DNA of 64,000 nt from WLMZ01 sp037139095 (GCA_037139095.1 JBAXHD010000011.1:4899-68898), one strand, 5' to 3'. Counted from the first letter of the stretch, positions 40,918 through 50,782 are shown. Made by a program: numbers and translations. Notes: generated by a model from the sequence alone, not told the origin.

Positions 40918-42945
40918 TCAGTAGTACGAAAGATCGATAGCGGTTCCGCGTGGCAGTTGTTGACCCGCAACTACAGGCACGCCCGCCGCATTGATGCCAT
41001 ACAAGAAGCCCGCCGTGTTGCCAGCAACCGCACCCACCACGAGGCCGGCATCGGTGAGAGCCTTTTGCACGGCATCGAACTTGAGACCCGACAGGTTGGG
41101 CATCACCACAAGGTCGGGGCCCTTCGAGAGCGCAATGCTCACGGAGCCTCCGCGGTCTACTGTGCCGCCAGCGGCAACCGACTGCTGGGCCACAGCGCCG
41201 ATAGGAACATCGCTAAACACGTCGTCGGTCTTCACCATCGTGAGCTGAAGGGCTACAAGCGCAGTCTTGGCTGCCTCGATATCGAGACCCACCAACTGCG
41301 GCACCACCCGCGGCTCGGGTCCCTTTGATACAACAACAGCGATCACGGTGCCCTGCACGACTTCCATGCCTGTCACCAAGCTGGGCTGGGCCGGCACACT
41401 CCACGACACGATCTGACCAACAGGCACCGTCTCGTTGAAGGCATCGCTGGCAAGAGGCGCCCCCAACTTCAGTTCGGCGAGCTTGGCCGTTGCGGCGTCG
41501 AGGGTCATGCCGTTTACGTCGACAAGCTTGGGCAGTGTGGGGCCGTCGCTGACGACGAGCACGAATGTCTTGCCAACGGCCAGCTTCGAACCAGCGGGCG
41601 GTTCGCTGCTGATGACATTGCCCACGGCTTGTTCATCGCTGCGCTGAGTTTGGACGACAACGACCCATTCGTTATCGGCAATCTGATTCTCGGCAACACC
41701 CTTTTCGACACCGGCAAGGTTGGGCACTGTGTATGACTTGGTGACGATCACGCGATACGCAACGAGGCCACCCGCAAGGAGCGCCAGCACCACAACCAGC
41801 ATGCCCAGCAGCCACGAACGTGCATGGTGGGGGTTGTCATCACCTTGATCGAAGACGGGTGGTTCGCGGTCGTCGATGTCGTGCGGAGCAGCATTCGCCG
41901 CAGCGCCAATGTCTACGGCCGCTTGCGGGCCATCGCTAGAACCAGACTCGGCAGCCAGCGCAAGAGGCAACGTGGCCTCTGCGATCTCGTCAGCTGCAGA
42001 CTCATCGGATACCGGCTCGGTGGCTTCGCGCAATGCGCCACCCGTGGTATCGGCGAACAACGTGTTGCCGGCAGTAGGGATTGCTGCGGGCCGCGGCAAC
42101 TTCTCGGCGGCCTGCATCAGCGCCTTGCCGAACTCGGCCGCCGTAAAACGATCGTTCGCCAACGGGCGACCGGCGCGTTCGAGAATTGCTGCGAGCGGGC
42201 CAAAGTCGGCTGAGACAGGCATCAGTTTGTCGATACGCGCATTCAGCGTTGCAACCGTGGAGTCAGATGCAAATGGGATCTGGCCGGTGACTGCTTCGAT
42301 AAGCACGAGGCACAACGAATACATGTCTGAGGCTGTGTCGATCGAGCCATCTCCGGGCCTGAGGCCCTGCGCCTGCTCGGGCGACGCGTAGCGAGCGGCA
42401 TCGATGCCAACTGCTGAGAGATCGGCCCACCGTTGCTCGGCGCGCAGACGCGATACCCCGAGATCTACGAGGCGCATGTGGTGATCGTCGCCAAACACCA
42501 TCGTGCCGGGACACAGATCGCCATGGATGATGCCGCGGCGATGGATGTAATCGAGCCCGCGGCACGCATCGAGGCCAACCACAAGCGCTTGCGATGGAGA
42601 CAGCAACCGGCCGCGATCGAGAATGTCACGAAGGCTTCCACCCGACAAATACTCGAGCACCAGATAGGGCCGCTTCTCTCCATCGAAGTCGTCGATACCA
42701 AAGTCGTACACAGCATTGATATTGGGATGTACGAGCGAAGCGGCGGCTTGAGCCTCGGCGAAGAAACGTTCCTCAGCTAACCGTGTGGCCGCCCACTCAG
42801 GCCCAAAGACGCGTACCGCAACGGTTCGTTGCAGTTGTTCGTCGATGGCGTCCATCACAAGTCCGTCGCCACCCGCACCACGTCGTTGGTGCAATCTGTA
42901 GCGGCCGACCAGCAAAAGACCCGAGAGGGCTTCATTCGTCGCCAT
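40918..42945 (-). CDS. PASTA-domain Ser/Thr kinase-like protein, probable pseudokinase
   Basis: 675 residues: kinase-like domain (about 12-270), a polar linker, one TM helix (SWLLGMLVVVLALLAGGLVAY) and four PASTA repeats, the PknB layout. Catalytic residues are changed: the VAIK lysine is Arg45 (VAVR), the catalytic loop reads HGDLCPGT instead of HRDLKPEN, and DFG is DLG. Glycine loop GAGGDG is also unusual. It should bind muropeptide or lipid II through PASTA but may signal without phosphotransfer. A TTG at 42951 is an alternative start. It stands apart from any division-gene cluster. Confidence 0.85.
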   Translation of the reverse strand: MATNEALSGLLLVGRYRLHQRRGAGGDGLVMDAIDEQLQRTVAVRVFGPEWAATRLAEERFFAEAQAAASLVHPNINAVYDFGIDDFDGEKRPYLVLEYLSGGSLRDILDRGRLLSPSQALVVGLDACRGLDYIHRRGIIHGDLCPGTMVFGDDHHMRLVDLGVSRLRAEQRWADLSAVGIDAARYASPEQAQGLRPGDGSIDTASDMYSLCLVLIEAVTGQIPFASDSTVATLNARIDKLMPVSADFGPLAAILERAGRPLANDRFTAAEFGKALMQAAEKLPRPAAIPTAGNTLFADTTGGALREATEPVSDESAADEIAEATLPLALAAESGSSDGPQAAVDIGAAANAAPHDIDDREPPVFDQGDDNPHHARSWLLGMLVVVLALLAGGLVAYRVIVTKSYTVPNLAGVEKGVAENQIADNEWVVVVQTQRSDEQAVGNVISSEPPAGSKLAVGKTFVLVVSDGPTLPKLVDVNGMTLDAATAKLAELKLGAPLASDAFNETVPVGQIVSWSVPAQPSLVTGMEVVQGTVIAVVVSKGPEPRVVPQLVGLDIEAAKTALVALQLTMVKTDDVFSDVPIGAVAQQSVAAGGTVDRGGSVSIALSKGPDLVVMPNLSGLKFDAVQKALTDAGLVVGAVAGNTAGFLYGINAAGVPVVAGQQLPRGTAIDLSYY

Positions 42946-43055
42946 GGTCAAAAAACCCTAGCGGCTCTCGTCGCCGAGCGGAGCGCGAACGCTCACAACC
43001 GATAGTTCTGGCTGCCGACGGTGTCAATCGCTGCGCACGCGGCAACAATGGGGCC

Positions 43056-43529
43056 GTGAAACGCCCGAGCCCAGCAGCAAAACGAACCATCGCCGCTCTC
43101 GCAGTGGGTCTTGGCCTCGCCCTCGTGGTGATTGGCCTCAACGAGTCAGTCACAGGCCGCGCCGCACAGCACCTGCCTGACCAGATTCAGAGCATCAACC
43201 CGGTTCGTAACGCTGCCCAAGTGCAGCGGCAGGAAAAGATCCAAGTGGACTTGGTCGATGGATACACGGGCGTGTTGGTTGTGAACAACGTAGAACTCGA
43301 GGTTGTGAGCCTCGATGCGCTGCCCGTGGCGAAGCCGGGCCAGCAGGTGAGCCTGCCGCTCGCGGTCATCTTCGAGCCGGGCAACAACACACTTTCGTTT
43401 CAGCCAACCCAGGGAGCGCTGGTCGAGAAGTACAACACCGGCATCAACACGGTGACTGTGCGCTACTGGAAGATTGTCGACGGCCCAACGGCATCGCGAT
43501 CGTTCACGTGGCAATTCACGGTGCTCTAG
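43056..43529 (+). CDS. Uncharacterised secreted or membrane-anchored protein
   Basis: 157 residues from GTG 43056. A basic start (KRPSPAAKRT) and one hydrophobic segment (about 11-27) precede a beta-rich extracytoplasmic part with VDLVDGYTGVLVVNNVELEV and LSFQPTQGALVEKYNTGINTVTVRYWKI. AACAAT ends 6 nt before the GTG, consistent with a leaderless message. It diverges from the PASTA kinase-like gene, and its last four bases overlap the end of ligA. Function unknown. Confidence 0.65.
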   Translation: MKRPSPAAKRTIAALAVGLGLALVVIGLNESVTGRAAQHLPDQIQSINPVRNAAQVQRQEKIQVDLVDGYTGVLVVNNVELEVVSLDALPVAKPGQQVSLPLAVIFEPGNNTLSFQPTQGALVEKYNTGINTVTVRYWKIVDGPTASRSFTWQFTVL

Positions 43530-45556
43530 GCGGGCAACTCGCCCGTCTCAAGTAAGTAGGCGAATCCGGTGTCGTCGAGAATCGGGATGTTCAGATCGGT
43601 GGCCTTGGTGAGCTTTGAGGCACCGGGATCGGCGCCCACCACCACCGCGAAGGTTTTTGCGCTGACGCTGCCGGGGCTCTTGCCGCCTCGTTCTTTGATC
43701 GCTGCCTCGGCTTCTTCGCGCGAGTAGCCAACCAAGCTGCCGGTGACCACCACGGCCTTGCCGGCGAGAACCTGCGCTTGGCGGCTGACCACCACATTGC
43801 CGAACTCGACGCCAGCTGCGCGTAGACGCTCGATGAACCCCCGATTGTCGGGCTTGGCGAACCAACCAACAATGGACGCAGCGATCACGCCACCAACGCC
43901 GTCAGTGGTAGCTAGATCGGCCTCAGAGGCGTGCATGATGGCGTCGAGGGTGCCGAAGGACCGACTGAGCGAATCGGCCGCCGAGGGGCCGAGGTGCTTA
44001 ATGCCCAACGCCGTGAGCAGTTTGGGGAGCGGCCGACTCTTCGAGGCTTGAATTGCCGACACAAGCTTTTCGGCGCTAATGCGAGCAAAGCCCTCAAGCT
44101 GCATGAGTTGCTCGACCGTAAGCGTGTAGATATCGGCAGCGTCGCTGATGAGCTTGGCATCGCTGAGTTGAAACACAGTTCGCTCGCCGAGGCCCTCGAT
44201 GTCCATGGCACCGCGCGTAGCGAAATAGATAATGCGTTGGTCGCGCTGAAACGGACACGCTGGCTCAATGCAACGCGTATCGGATTCGCCTTCGGGCCGG
44301 TGAAACTCGCTTGCTAGCGGACATGAGCAGTACTTGGGGAACTGCCATGGCTGGCTGTTTGGCGGACGCAGCGCAAGTACCGGACCCACGACCTCGGGGA
44401 TGACATCGCCAGCCTTGCGCACGACCACCGTGTCGCCCGGACGAACATCTTTGACCCGCACCTGATCTTCGTTGTGCAACGTAGCCATGCCAACCGTGGA
44501 CCCACCCACGAACACTGGCTCGAGCACCGCAAACGGCGTAGCCCGGCCGGTGCGCCCGATGGACACCATGATGTCGCGCAACACCGTGGTGCGCTCTTCG
44601 GGAGGGAACTTAAATGCAATGGCCCACCGAGGCGCGCGCGAGGTGAACCCAAGCCGTTCGCGTTGGGCCAGATCGTCGATCTTGACCACACAACCATCGA
44701 TCTCGTACTCGAGATCATGGCGGTGTTGTTGCCAGTGCGAACAGAACAAGGCCACCTCGGCCAAACTCGACAGCATCTTGATATTGGGGTTCACGGGAAA
44801 GCCCAACTGGCTCAACAACTGCAACGTGCTGTGATGCGATGTGAACTCGCTGGCGCCGACAACCTCGCCGATTTGATAGCTCCAAAAGCTGAGCTCTCGG
44901 CTGGCCGTGATGCTCGGATCTTTTTGGCGCAGGCTTCCGGCCGCTGAATTACGCGGGTTCACGAACAGCTTGTCGCCCGCCTGAGCAGCGCGCTGATTCA
45001 TTGCCTCGAAGCTGGCGAGGGGCATATAGATCTCACCGCGAACTTCGATGACCTCGGGAACATCGGGCCCCACGAGGCGGTGAGGAATGGCAGCCACCGT
45101 AAGCACATTGGCCGTGACGTCTTCGCCAATGCGGCCATCGCCACGGGTGGCTGCTTGCACCAACACGCCGCGCTCGTAGCGCAGGCTGATGGCCAACCCG
45201 TCGATCTTGAGTTCGCACACAAACTGAACCGTTTCGCCTTCGAGCCCACGCGTGATGCGCTCGCCCCATGCCTCGAGCTCGGCCGCATTCATCGCGTTGT
45301 CGAGACTGGTCATTGGCACGCGATGCGTTACCGGAGCAAACGTGGCCGAGGTAGCACTGCCCACCCGACGCGAGGGGGAATCCTCGGTCACCGCTTCGGG
45401 ATACTGCTGCTCGAGATCTTGCAACTCACGCATGAGTTCGTCGAACTCGGCATCGCTGATGGTGGGCTCATCGAGTTCGTAATACAGGTGCATGTGATGC
45501 ACGAGTTGCGATCGCAGGTCGCTCAGACGAGCTTCGATATCAGCGGGTACGGGCAC
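43526..45556 (-). CDS. ligA: NAD-dependent DNA ligase
   Basis: 676 residues, full length. Domain Ia (YYELDEPTISDAEFDELMREL), adenylation site CELKIDGLAISLRYERG with the KxDG lysine, OB fold, the four-Cys zinc finger (CSCPLASEF to ACP), helix-hairpin-helix repeats and a C-terminal BRCT domain (VVVTGSLVGYSREEAEAAI). Seals nicks in replication and repair. Confidence 0.97.
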   Translation of the reverse strand: MPVPADIEARLSDLRSQLVHHMHLYYELDEPTISDAEFDELMRELQDLEQQYPEAVTEDSPSRRVGSATSATFAPVTHRVPMTSLDNAMNAAELEAWGERITRGLEGETVQFVCELKIDGLAISLRYERGVLVQAATRGDGRIGEDVTANVLTVAAIPHRLVGPDVPEVIEVRGEIYMPLASFEAMNQRAAQAGDKLFVNPRNSAAGSLRQKDPSITASRELSFWSYQIGEVVGASEFTSHHSTLQLLSQLGFPVNPNIKMLSSLAEVALFCSHWQQHRHDLEYEIDGCVVKIDDLAQRERLGFTSRAPRWAIAFKFPPEERTTVLRDIMVSIGRTGRATPFAVLEPVFVGGSTVGMATLHNEDQVRVKDVRPGDTVVVRKAGDVIPEVVGPVLALRPPNSQPWQFPKYCSCPLASEFHRPEGESDTRCIEPACPFQRDQRIIYFATRGAMDIEGLGERTVFQLSDAKLISDAADIYTLTVEQLMQLEGFARISAEKLVSAIQASKSRPLPKLLTALGIKHLGPSAADSLSRSFGTLDAIMHASEADLATTDGVGGVIAASIVGWFAKPDNRGFIERLRAAGVEFGNVVVSRQAQVLAGKAVVVTGSLVGYSREEAEAAIKERGGKSPGSVSAKTFAVVVGADPGASKLTKATDLNIPILDDTGFAYLLETGELPA

Positions 45557-45579
45557 AGCAGAACCCTACAGAAAGGGTG

Positions 45580-46623
45580 TTACGCACCAAACGCAAAACG
45601 TGTTGCAGATGCTTGATCACGCACTCGCCGCGACAGCTCGGCGTTGATGAGCAAGACCTGCTCGGCCAGGTCGGTGCTGTGCGTGCCAAGACCGCACTCG
45701 GGAGTGATCAGGCTTTGCTGGCGCAGCATGGCCGGATCGCAACCGCGCTCGACAAGTTGGCACCACAGCGCGCTGAGTTGTTTCCATGGCCGTTCGGCGG
45801 AGTGCGGAACCGGGCCGCTGGTGGCAACAGCGCCCCACGCAATCCATCCGCCGCTTTCGAGGAAGCGTTGCAAATAGCCAGCGCTGTCGAGCAGCGAAGT
45901 ATGCGCGGGCAACGAAAGCAACCTCGGGCCGGCAGCGATCAGCGATGACAGGTCGGCGTCGGAGCAACAGTGCACGCCGGCGACAGCAACAGATTCGAGC
46001 ACGGCAAGCGCACCCGACAGCAGGTCGACAGCAACATCGGGTGCCAACGCGAAGCCTGGCTCCATGACTGCGCTGAACTCGGGTTCGTCGAGCACAACGA
46101 TCTGGTCGCAATTGGGGAGAGCCTCGGCGACGACATCGAGCAAATGTTGGGTGTGAGCGCGCACCGCGCGCACGGCTACATCGAACGCTGTGCTCGCCGG
46201 GACACCGGCGCGTTGCAATGCCAACCCAAGCGTGATGGGACCAACGAACTGCCACTTCACCGAACCCACGAGATCGCCTGCGGCCGCGAGAAATCCGCGG
46301 AAGCCGGCGAACGCATCGTGCTCGAGATCGGTGTGCACCGGCGAGAGCCGATCGATACGGTCGAGATCGATTGCCAATGAACCATATTGACCCACCGTGA
46401 CACCATCGAGTCCGACAAGTGCCTGGGCAATCATTCTCTCGGCGGGCGAGCGCTTGGGCAAGCTTGGGATAGTGACGATGTCGGTGGACGACATGCTGAG
46501 CGCTACGGCGGCGGCAACGGAACGATGCGGCAAGCTACCGATGGCCATCGACATGCCACCTTGCACCCGACTCGACTCTCGACCCGGGGCAGAGAGATGA
46601 CGACGTTCGGTTTCAATAGTCAT
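45580..46623 (-). CDS. MetE C-terminal-domain-like (cobalamin-independent methionine synthase-type) protein
   Basis: 347 residues of the UROD/MetE superfamily without the MetE N-terminal domain. Likely zinc ligands are His-Cys in VHCCSD and the C-terminal Cys in LITPECGLG. Similar short proteins are core MetE-type methyltransferases using a non-folate or unknown methyl donor. A strong GGAGAGGAG precedes the ATG. A GTCCT/AGGAC hairpin (46651-46670) lies in the 5' region; no SAM or cobalamin riboswitch core is visible. Confidence 0.78.
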   Translation of the reverse strand: MTIETERRHLSAPGRESSRVQGGMSMAIGSLPHRSVAAAVALSMSSTDIVTIPSLPKRSPAERMIAQALVGLDGVTVGQYGSLAIDLDRIDRLSPVHTDLEHDAFAGFRGFLAAAGDLVGSVKWQFVGPITLGLALQRAGVPASTAFDVAVRAVRAHTQHLLDVVAEALPNCDQIVVLDEPEFSAVMEPGFALAPDVAVDLLSGALAVLESVAVAGVHCCSDADLSSLIAAGPRLLSLPAHTSLLDSAGYLQRFLESGGWIAWGAVATSGPVPHSAERPWKQLSALWCQLVERGCDPAMLRQQSLITPECGLGTHSTDLAEQVLLINAELSRRVRDQASATRFAFGA

Positions 46624-46812
46624 CGCTTCTCCTCTCCGTGGGAAGGCTTTGTCCTAGGTGGGGGCAGGACGTAACAGTTATCGTGACACAGCAGCACGGC
46701 ATAACGCCGAACCCTTCTTGCCCAAATCTTCCCCAACGATGACGAATCGAACCATCACTATGCAAACTCCGCTGTATGGACGAAGCTCATCTCTTTGTGG
46801 TAGCCCGTCGTG

Positions 46813-47688
46813 ATGCGTAGAAACATCACCGTGTTGTGGTTGGTTCGCGCCCTCTGGTTACTGCAACCACTCGCGTTTGTGCCGTTGCTCACTCACGCCA
46901 CCGAGCATCTTGCACAAAGCGGGCGCGTGCTCGTCGCTGTTGCGGCGTGGGCCATGTGGGCAACGGTCTTGCTCGCCGGGTTTGTTCCCAGCACCGTGAG
47001 CCTTACTGCGGCGCGCATGATGGTGCCACTGCAACTCATCGCTGTTGCGGTGTGCGCCGCTGCCGGAGTCATCGCTGTGTGGCTCACCGCTGCCACCGGC
47101 GCAGCAGTCATTGCGTTGCTGGTGTGGTTCAGCGGAGAAACCGGCGTGGCATTTGCTCAAGGATCCGCGTACGGCGCCGAACAACGATTTCCACTGAAAC
47201 CGCCGGTGCCACTGTTCGCGCCGATGCTGGTGTCGTGGTTGGTCACCGCCGCTGCAGCGTTCAGCGCAATCGTGTTGCTTGCGAACCGCATCTGGATCGT
47301 TGGCGCCGCGCTACTCGCGATCGCGTTGGTCGCCTCACGATTCGTGGCTCCACGATTTCACCAGTTGGCGCGCAGGTGGCTGGTTGTGGTTCCCGTTGGC
47401 TTGGTTGTGCACGACCCGATGATGCTCACCGAGAACGCCCTGTTTCGTTCGGCCCAACTGGCAGCAGTGCACCTTGCCCCCGCCGACACCGAAGCTGCAG
47501 ATCTCACCGGCGGCACATCGGGTGTCGTGGTCGAGATCGTGCTGCATCAGATGGACACCATCGTCAAGACCGGCACCCGCAACAACCCAACCGGCACTGC
47601 CTTGCATGTGTTGAGCGTTCTTGTGAGCCCAACACGACCCGGCAAAGCGCTGCAGGCCGCCGCAGCTCGGCGCATACCCGTTGGCTGA
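46813..47688 (+). CDS. Uncharacterised multi-span membrane protein
   Basis: 291 residues. About five or six hydrophobic helices lie in the first 190 residues, followed by a soluble C-terminal part (VVPVGLVVHDPMMLTENALFR). Conserved-looking motifs include SGETGVAFAQGSAYGAEQRFPLK. I cannot assign a function. GTG 46810 directly before the ATG is an alternative start. It is convergent with mnmA, six bases away. Confidence 0.7.
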   Translation: MRRNITVLWLVRALWLLQPLAFVPLLTHATEHLAQSGRVLVAVAAWAMWATVLLAGFVPSTVSLTAARMMVPLQLIAVAVCAAAGVIAVWLTAATGAAVIALLVWFSGETGVAFAQGSAYGAEQRFPLKPPVPLFAPMLVSWLVTAAAAFSAIVLLANRIWIVGAALLAIALVASRFVAPRFHQLARRWLVVVPVGLVVHDPMMLTENALFRSAQLAAVHLAPADTEAADLTGGTSGVVVEIVLHQMDTIVKTGTRNNPTGTALHVLSVLVSPTRPGKALQAAAARRIPVG

Positions 47689-47694
47689 GTTCGG

Positions 47695-48765
47695 CTACGC
47701 GCAGATGCCGCCACCGAGAACGAACCGGTCGGTTGGGTCGTAGAGCACCACGCTCTGACCCGCCGAAATTCGTCGCTGCGGTTGCGTCCAGCGCACCTCG
47801 GCAGTGAGGCCGTCAGCGCTGATCGACACGTTGGCCGGCTGCGGCGTGCCGTGGGCGCTGCACTGCAGCAGCACCGTGTCGAACCGCTCCACAAACTCGG
47901 GCGAGCGAACCCAGGTCATGTTGCGAACGGTGTGCCCCGCCGTGAGCAGATCGGATTCGTCGCCAACAGTGACCACCGACTTGTCGATGTCGATGTCGAC
48001 CACAAACCGCTTGGGGCCGCCGCCCGCGAGACCGAGGCCGCGGCGTTGTCCAAGCGTGACCATCTCAACGGCGGGCACCTCACCGACGGTGACGCCCGCA
48101 GTGTCGACGACGGTGGCCGACCGAAATGGAATGCGAGTACCCAAGAACGTGGTGCGACCACCCGTACTGGTAATAAAGCACACATCTTGGCTGTCGGGCT
48201 TAGTAGCAGTGCGCAGGCCGAGTCGCGACGCGTGAGCGCGCACCTCGGTCTTGGTCATTCCGCCAACGGGAAACATCGTGCGCGCCAGTTCGGCCTGATC
48301 GATCATGTGCACCACGTAGCTCTGGTCTTTGGCGCGATCGGCGCCACGCTCGAGCTCGAGTTCGCCCCGCGTCGAGTTGGCAGAGGGAGTGACGCGGGCA
48401 TGATGCCCGGTGGCCACTGCATCGAAACCAAGCAACGTGGCGCGCTCGCTGAGCCGAGCAAACTTCACGTGGCGGTTGCATTCGATACACGGGTTCGGCG
48501 TGATGCCCACGGTGTGCGCCTGCACGTAGGGAGCCACCACATGCTCGTTGAAGTCTTCGGTGAAGTTGAACACGAGGTGGTCGATGCCAAGTTGTTGAGC
48601 CACACGGCGCGCGTCGTCGACGTCGGACACGCTGCAACATCCGGTGTCGCTTTCGCCACCCCACAGTCGCATTGTGACACCAACGACATCGTGGCCTTGC
48701 TCAACCAACAGCGCAGCAGCAACCGACGAATCGACACCACCACTCATTGCGATCATGACCTTCAT
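47695..48765 (-). CDS. mnmA: tRNA 2-thiouridine synthase MnmA
   Basis: 356 residues from ATG 48765 with GGGGG upstream. PP-loop MSGGVDSSVAA, first catalytic Cys in NPCIECNRHVKF, second in QDVCFI. It thiolates U34 of tRNAs for Lys, Glu and Gln. Its ATGA overlap with the cysteine desulfurase gene fits direct sulfur supply. Confidence 0.95.
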   Translation of the reverse strand: MKVMIAMSGGVDSSVAAALLVEQGHDVVGVTMRLWGGESDTGCCSVSDVDDARRVAQQLGIDHLVFNFTEDFNEHVVAPYVQAHTVGITPNPCIECNRHVKFARLSERATLLGFDAVATGHHARVTPSANSTRGELELERGADRAKDQSYVVHMIDQAELARTMFPVGGMTKTEVRAHASRLGLRTATKPDSQDVCFITSTGGRTTFLGTRIPFRSATVVDTAGVTVGEVPAVEMVTLGQRRGLGLAGGGPKRFVVDIDIDKSVVTVGDESDLLTAGHTVRNMTWVRSPEFVERFDTVLLQCSAHGTPQPANVSISADGLTAEVRWTQPQRRISAGQSVVLYDPTDRFVLGGGICA

Positions 48766-49904
48766 TTCGTTGCCCCCCGAAGACGACGAACCGCTGGCAC
48801 TAACACGCTGATGACTCGATCGATGTCGGCAGATGTCGTTGTGTGACCAAGGCTCAACCGCAATGCACCCAACGAGTAGCGGCGCTCTACGCCCATCGCC
48901 GCGAGCACATGCGATGGCTCCATGGCACCGCTGGCGCACGCCGATGCCGCCGATGCGCAGATGCTTTCTTCGTCAAGCAGATACAGCAGCGCTTCGCTCT
49001 CGATGCCGGCAATACAGATATGCGCCGACCCAGCAACCTTGGCGTCACGAGGCACCGTCTCAATGACATCGGGCAACTCGGCAAGCAACGTGTCGACGAG
49101 TCGGTTGCGAAGCGCACCGATACGCGCCACTTCGGCTGAACGCTCGCGGTCGGTGAGGCGCAACGCTTCGGCCATTGCAACGATGCCCGCCACGTTGTGC
49201 GTGCCGCTGCGACGGTCGCGCTCTTGGCCACCGCCTTGCAACAGCGGCGCAAGCACTGTGCCTTGGCGAAGAGCCAACACGCCCACACCCTTTGGGCCAC
49301 CGAACTTGTGCGCCGACAGCGCGAGCAGGTCTACGTGTGGGAAGACCTCGCGGAGATCGATCCATGACGGCGCCTGCACCGCGTCGGTATGCAACAACGC
49401 GCGTGGGGCGTGTTGACGCACAGCAGCCGAAACAGCGGCCATGGGGTTGATCGAACCCACTTCGTTGTTCACGGTCATCACCGACACGATCGAAACGTGA
49501 TCACCGAGTACCGCAATGAGTGCATCAAGATCGACACGACCCAATGGGTCGGCGGCAACCACCCGCCCGCCACCATGCTCGATGGCATGGAGCACGGCGT
49601 GGTGCTCAGTTGCGACGCACACGCCCACGCCGCCATGACGGCCCTGCGCTCCGACGATGGCAGCGTTGTCGGCCTCAGTGCCGCAACCCGTAAAGACAAC
49701 CTCGCCGGGCTGACAGCCGATGACATCGGCAACCACATCACGAGCTTCATCAACCGCCTGACGCACTGAGCGAGCGAAACGATGCGAGCCGCTTGGGTTG
49801 GCAAAGCGGTCGGTGAGGAACGGCAGCATCGCCTCAACAGCCTCCGCACGCATCGGCGTGGTGGCGGCGTGATCGAGATAGGTGAGCGTGGCTGCTTCGT
49901 TCAC
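48762..49904 (-). CDS. Cysteine desulfurase (IscS/NifS type)
   Basis: 380 residues from GTG 49904. PLP motifs: YLDHAATTPMR, GTEADNAAIVGA, ATEHHAVLHAIE, the PLP lysine in LSAHKFGGPKGVGVL, and the sulfur-carrying Cys loop ICASAASACASGAMEPS. It supplies persulfide sulfur, here most directly to MnmA. TACCCT ends 7 nt before the GTG (leaderless pattern). Confidence 0.93.
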   Translation of the reverse strand: MNEAATLTYLDHAATTPMRAEAVEAMLPFLTDRFANPSGSHRFARSVRQAVDEARDVVADVIGCQPGEVVFTGCGTEADNAAIVGAQGRHGGVGVCVATEHHAVLHAIEHGGGRVVAADPLGRVDLDALIAVLGDHVSIVSVMTVNNEVGSINPMAAVSAAVRQHAPRALLHTDAVQAPSWIDLREVFPHVDLLALSAHKFGGPKGVGVLALRQGTVLAPLLQGGGQERDRRSGTHNVAGIVAMAEALRLTDRERSAEVARIGALRNRLVDTLLAELPDVIETVPRDAKVAGSAHICIAGIESEALLYLLDEESICASAASACASGAMEPSHVLAAMGVERRYSLGALRLSLGHTTTSADIDRVISVLVPAVRRLRGATK

Positions 49905-49992
49905 TGTGATGAGGGTACAGGTGCCGCGGTCGCCCGCAGTCGGTCGTTCGCAGGCGGAGAGCCCGAACCGGTAGCTTTCACACACGTTGGCA

Positions 49993-50028
49993 GTGGGTCT
50001 GACGGTGGGTCTGACGGTGGGTCTGAGG
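49993..50028 (+). repeat. Three tandem 12-bp repeats in front of a methyltransferase gene
   Basis: Three consecutive copies of GTGGGTCTGACG; the third ends in AGG instead of ACG, which creates the GAGGAA ribosome binding site for the ATG at 50033. Confidence 0.85.
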
Positions 50029-50032
50029 AACG

Positions 50033-50782
50033 ATGCAGGGTTACGACAACACCAGCTATGGCGAAGCGTTCGCCGATGTGTACGACGATTGGTACGGCGA
50101 CATCAGCGATGTCGACACAGCGGTCGAAGCATTAGCGCAACTTGCTGAAGACGCCGGATCACTACCCATTGTTGAACTCGGAGTCGGCACCGGTCGGCTT
50201 GCCATACCACTCGCCCAACGAGTGCATCCCACAGCGGTGATCGGAATTGATTCGAGCGCAGCGATGCTTGATCAGCTTGCCGCCAAGGTCACCGAACACC
50301 CCCCTCGCGTTGTGCTCGGCGACATGACCGGCTCGTTGCCCGACGCTCCCCTGGGCGTGGTCTTCGTTGCGTTCAATACCTTCTTCAACCTCGGCTCTGA
50401 GCAACTGCAGCGCTCGTGCATGCAGGCGGTTGCCCAACGACTTGCTCCCAACGGCTGCCTCGTCATCGAAGCTCTTGTTCCCGAAGATCCGCCCCGCACC
50501 GGCAGCTCGGTCGATGTCAAGTCGCTCACACGAGACCGCGTGGTGCTCAGCGTTGCCCGCTACGACGGCGACGAACAATCGGCAGAGGGGCAGTTTGTTG
50601 AGTTCACCGAGACGGGCGGCGTGCGCTTACGACCATGGAGCATTCGCTACACATCGCCGTCGCAACTCGACGACATGGCAGCCTCCGCCGGATTGAGCTG
50701 TCGCCACCGCTGGCAGAGCTTCGCCAAGGACGCGTTTACGCCCGATAGCACCCGACACGTCAGCGTGTACGCCCCCATCTGA
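50033..50782 (+). CDS. Class I SAM-dependent methyltransferase
   Basis: 249 residues with motif I VELGVGTGRLAIPLAQR, motif II ending IGIDSS and VVLGDMTGSLPDAPLG. The N-terminus (YGEAFADVYDDWYGDI) is typical of small-molecule methyltransferases. Substrate unknown. The ribosome binding site comes from the third tandem repeat. Confidence 0.88.
   Translation: MQGYDNTSYGEAFADVYDDWYGDISDVDTAVEALAQLAEDAGSLPIVELGVGTGRLAIPLAQRVHPTAVIGIDSSAAMLDQLAAKVTEHPPRVVLGDMTGSLPDAPLGVVFVAFNTFFNLGSEQLQRSCMQAVAQRLAPNGCLVIEALVPEDPPRTGSSVDVKSLTRDRVVLSVARYDGDEQSAEGQFVEFTETGGVRLRPWSIRYTSPSQLDDMAASAGLSCRHRWQSFAKDAFTPDSTRHVSVYAPI

Noticed and set aside
46624..46812. SAM or cobalamin riboswitch in front of the MetE-like gene
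   Set aside because: Only a short GTCCT/AGGAC hairpin is visible; no conserved core of either riboswitch class was recognised.
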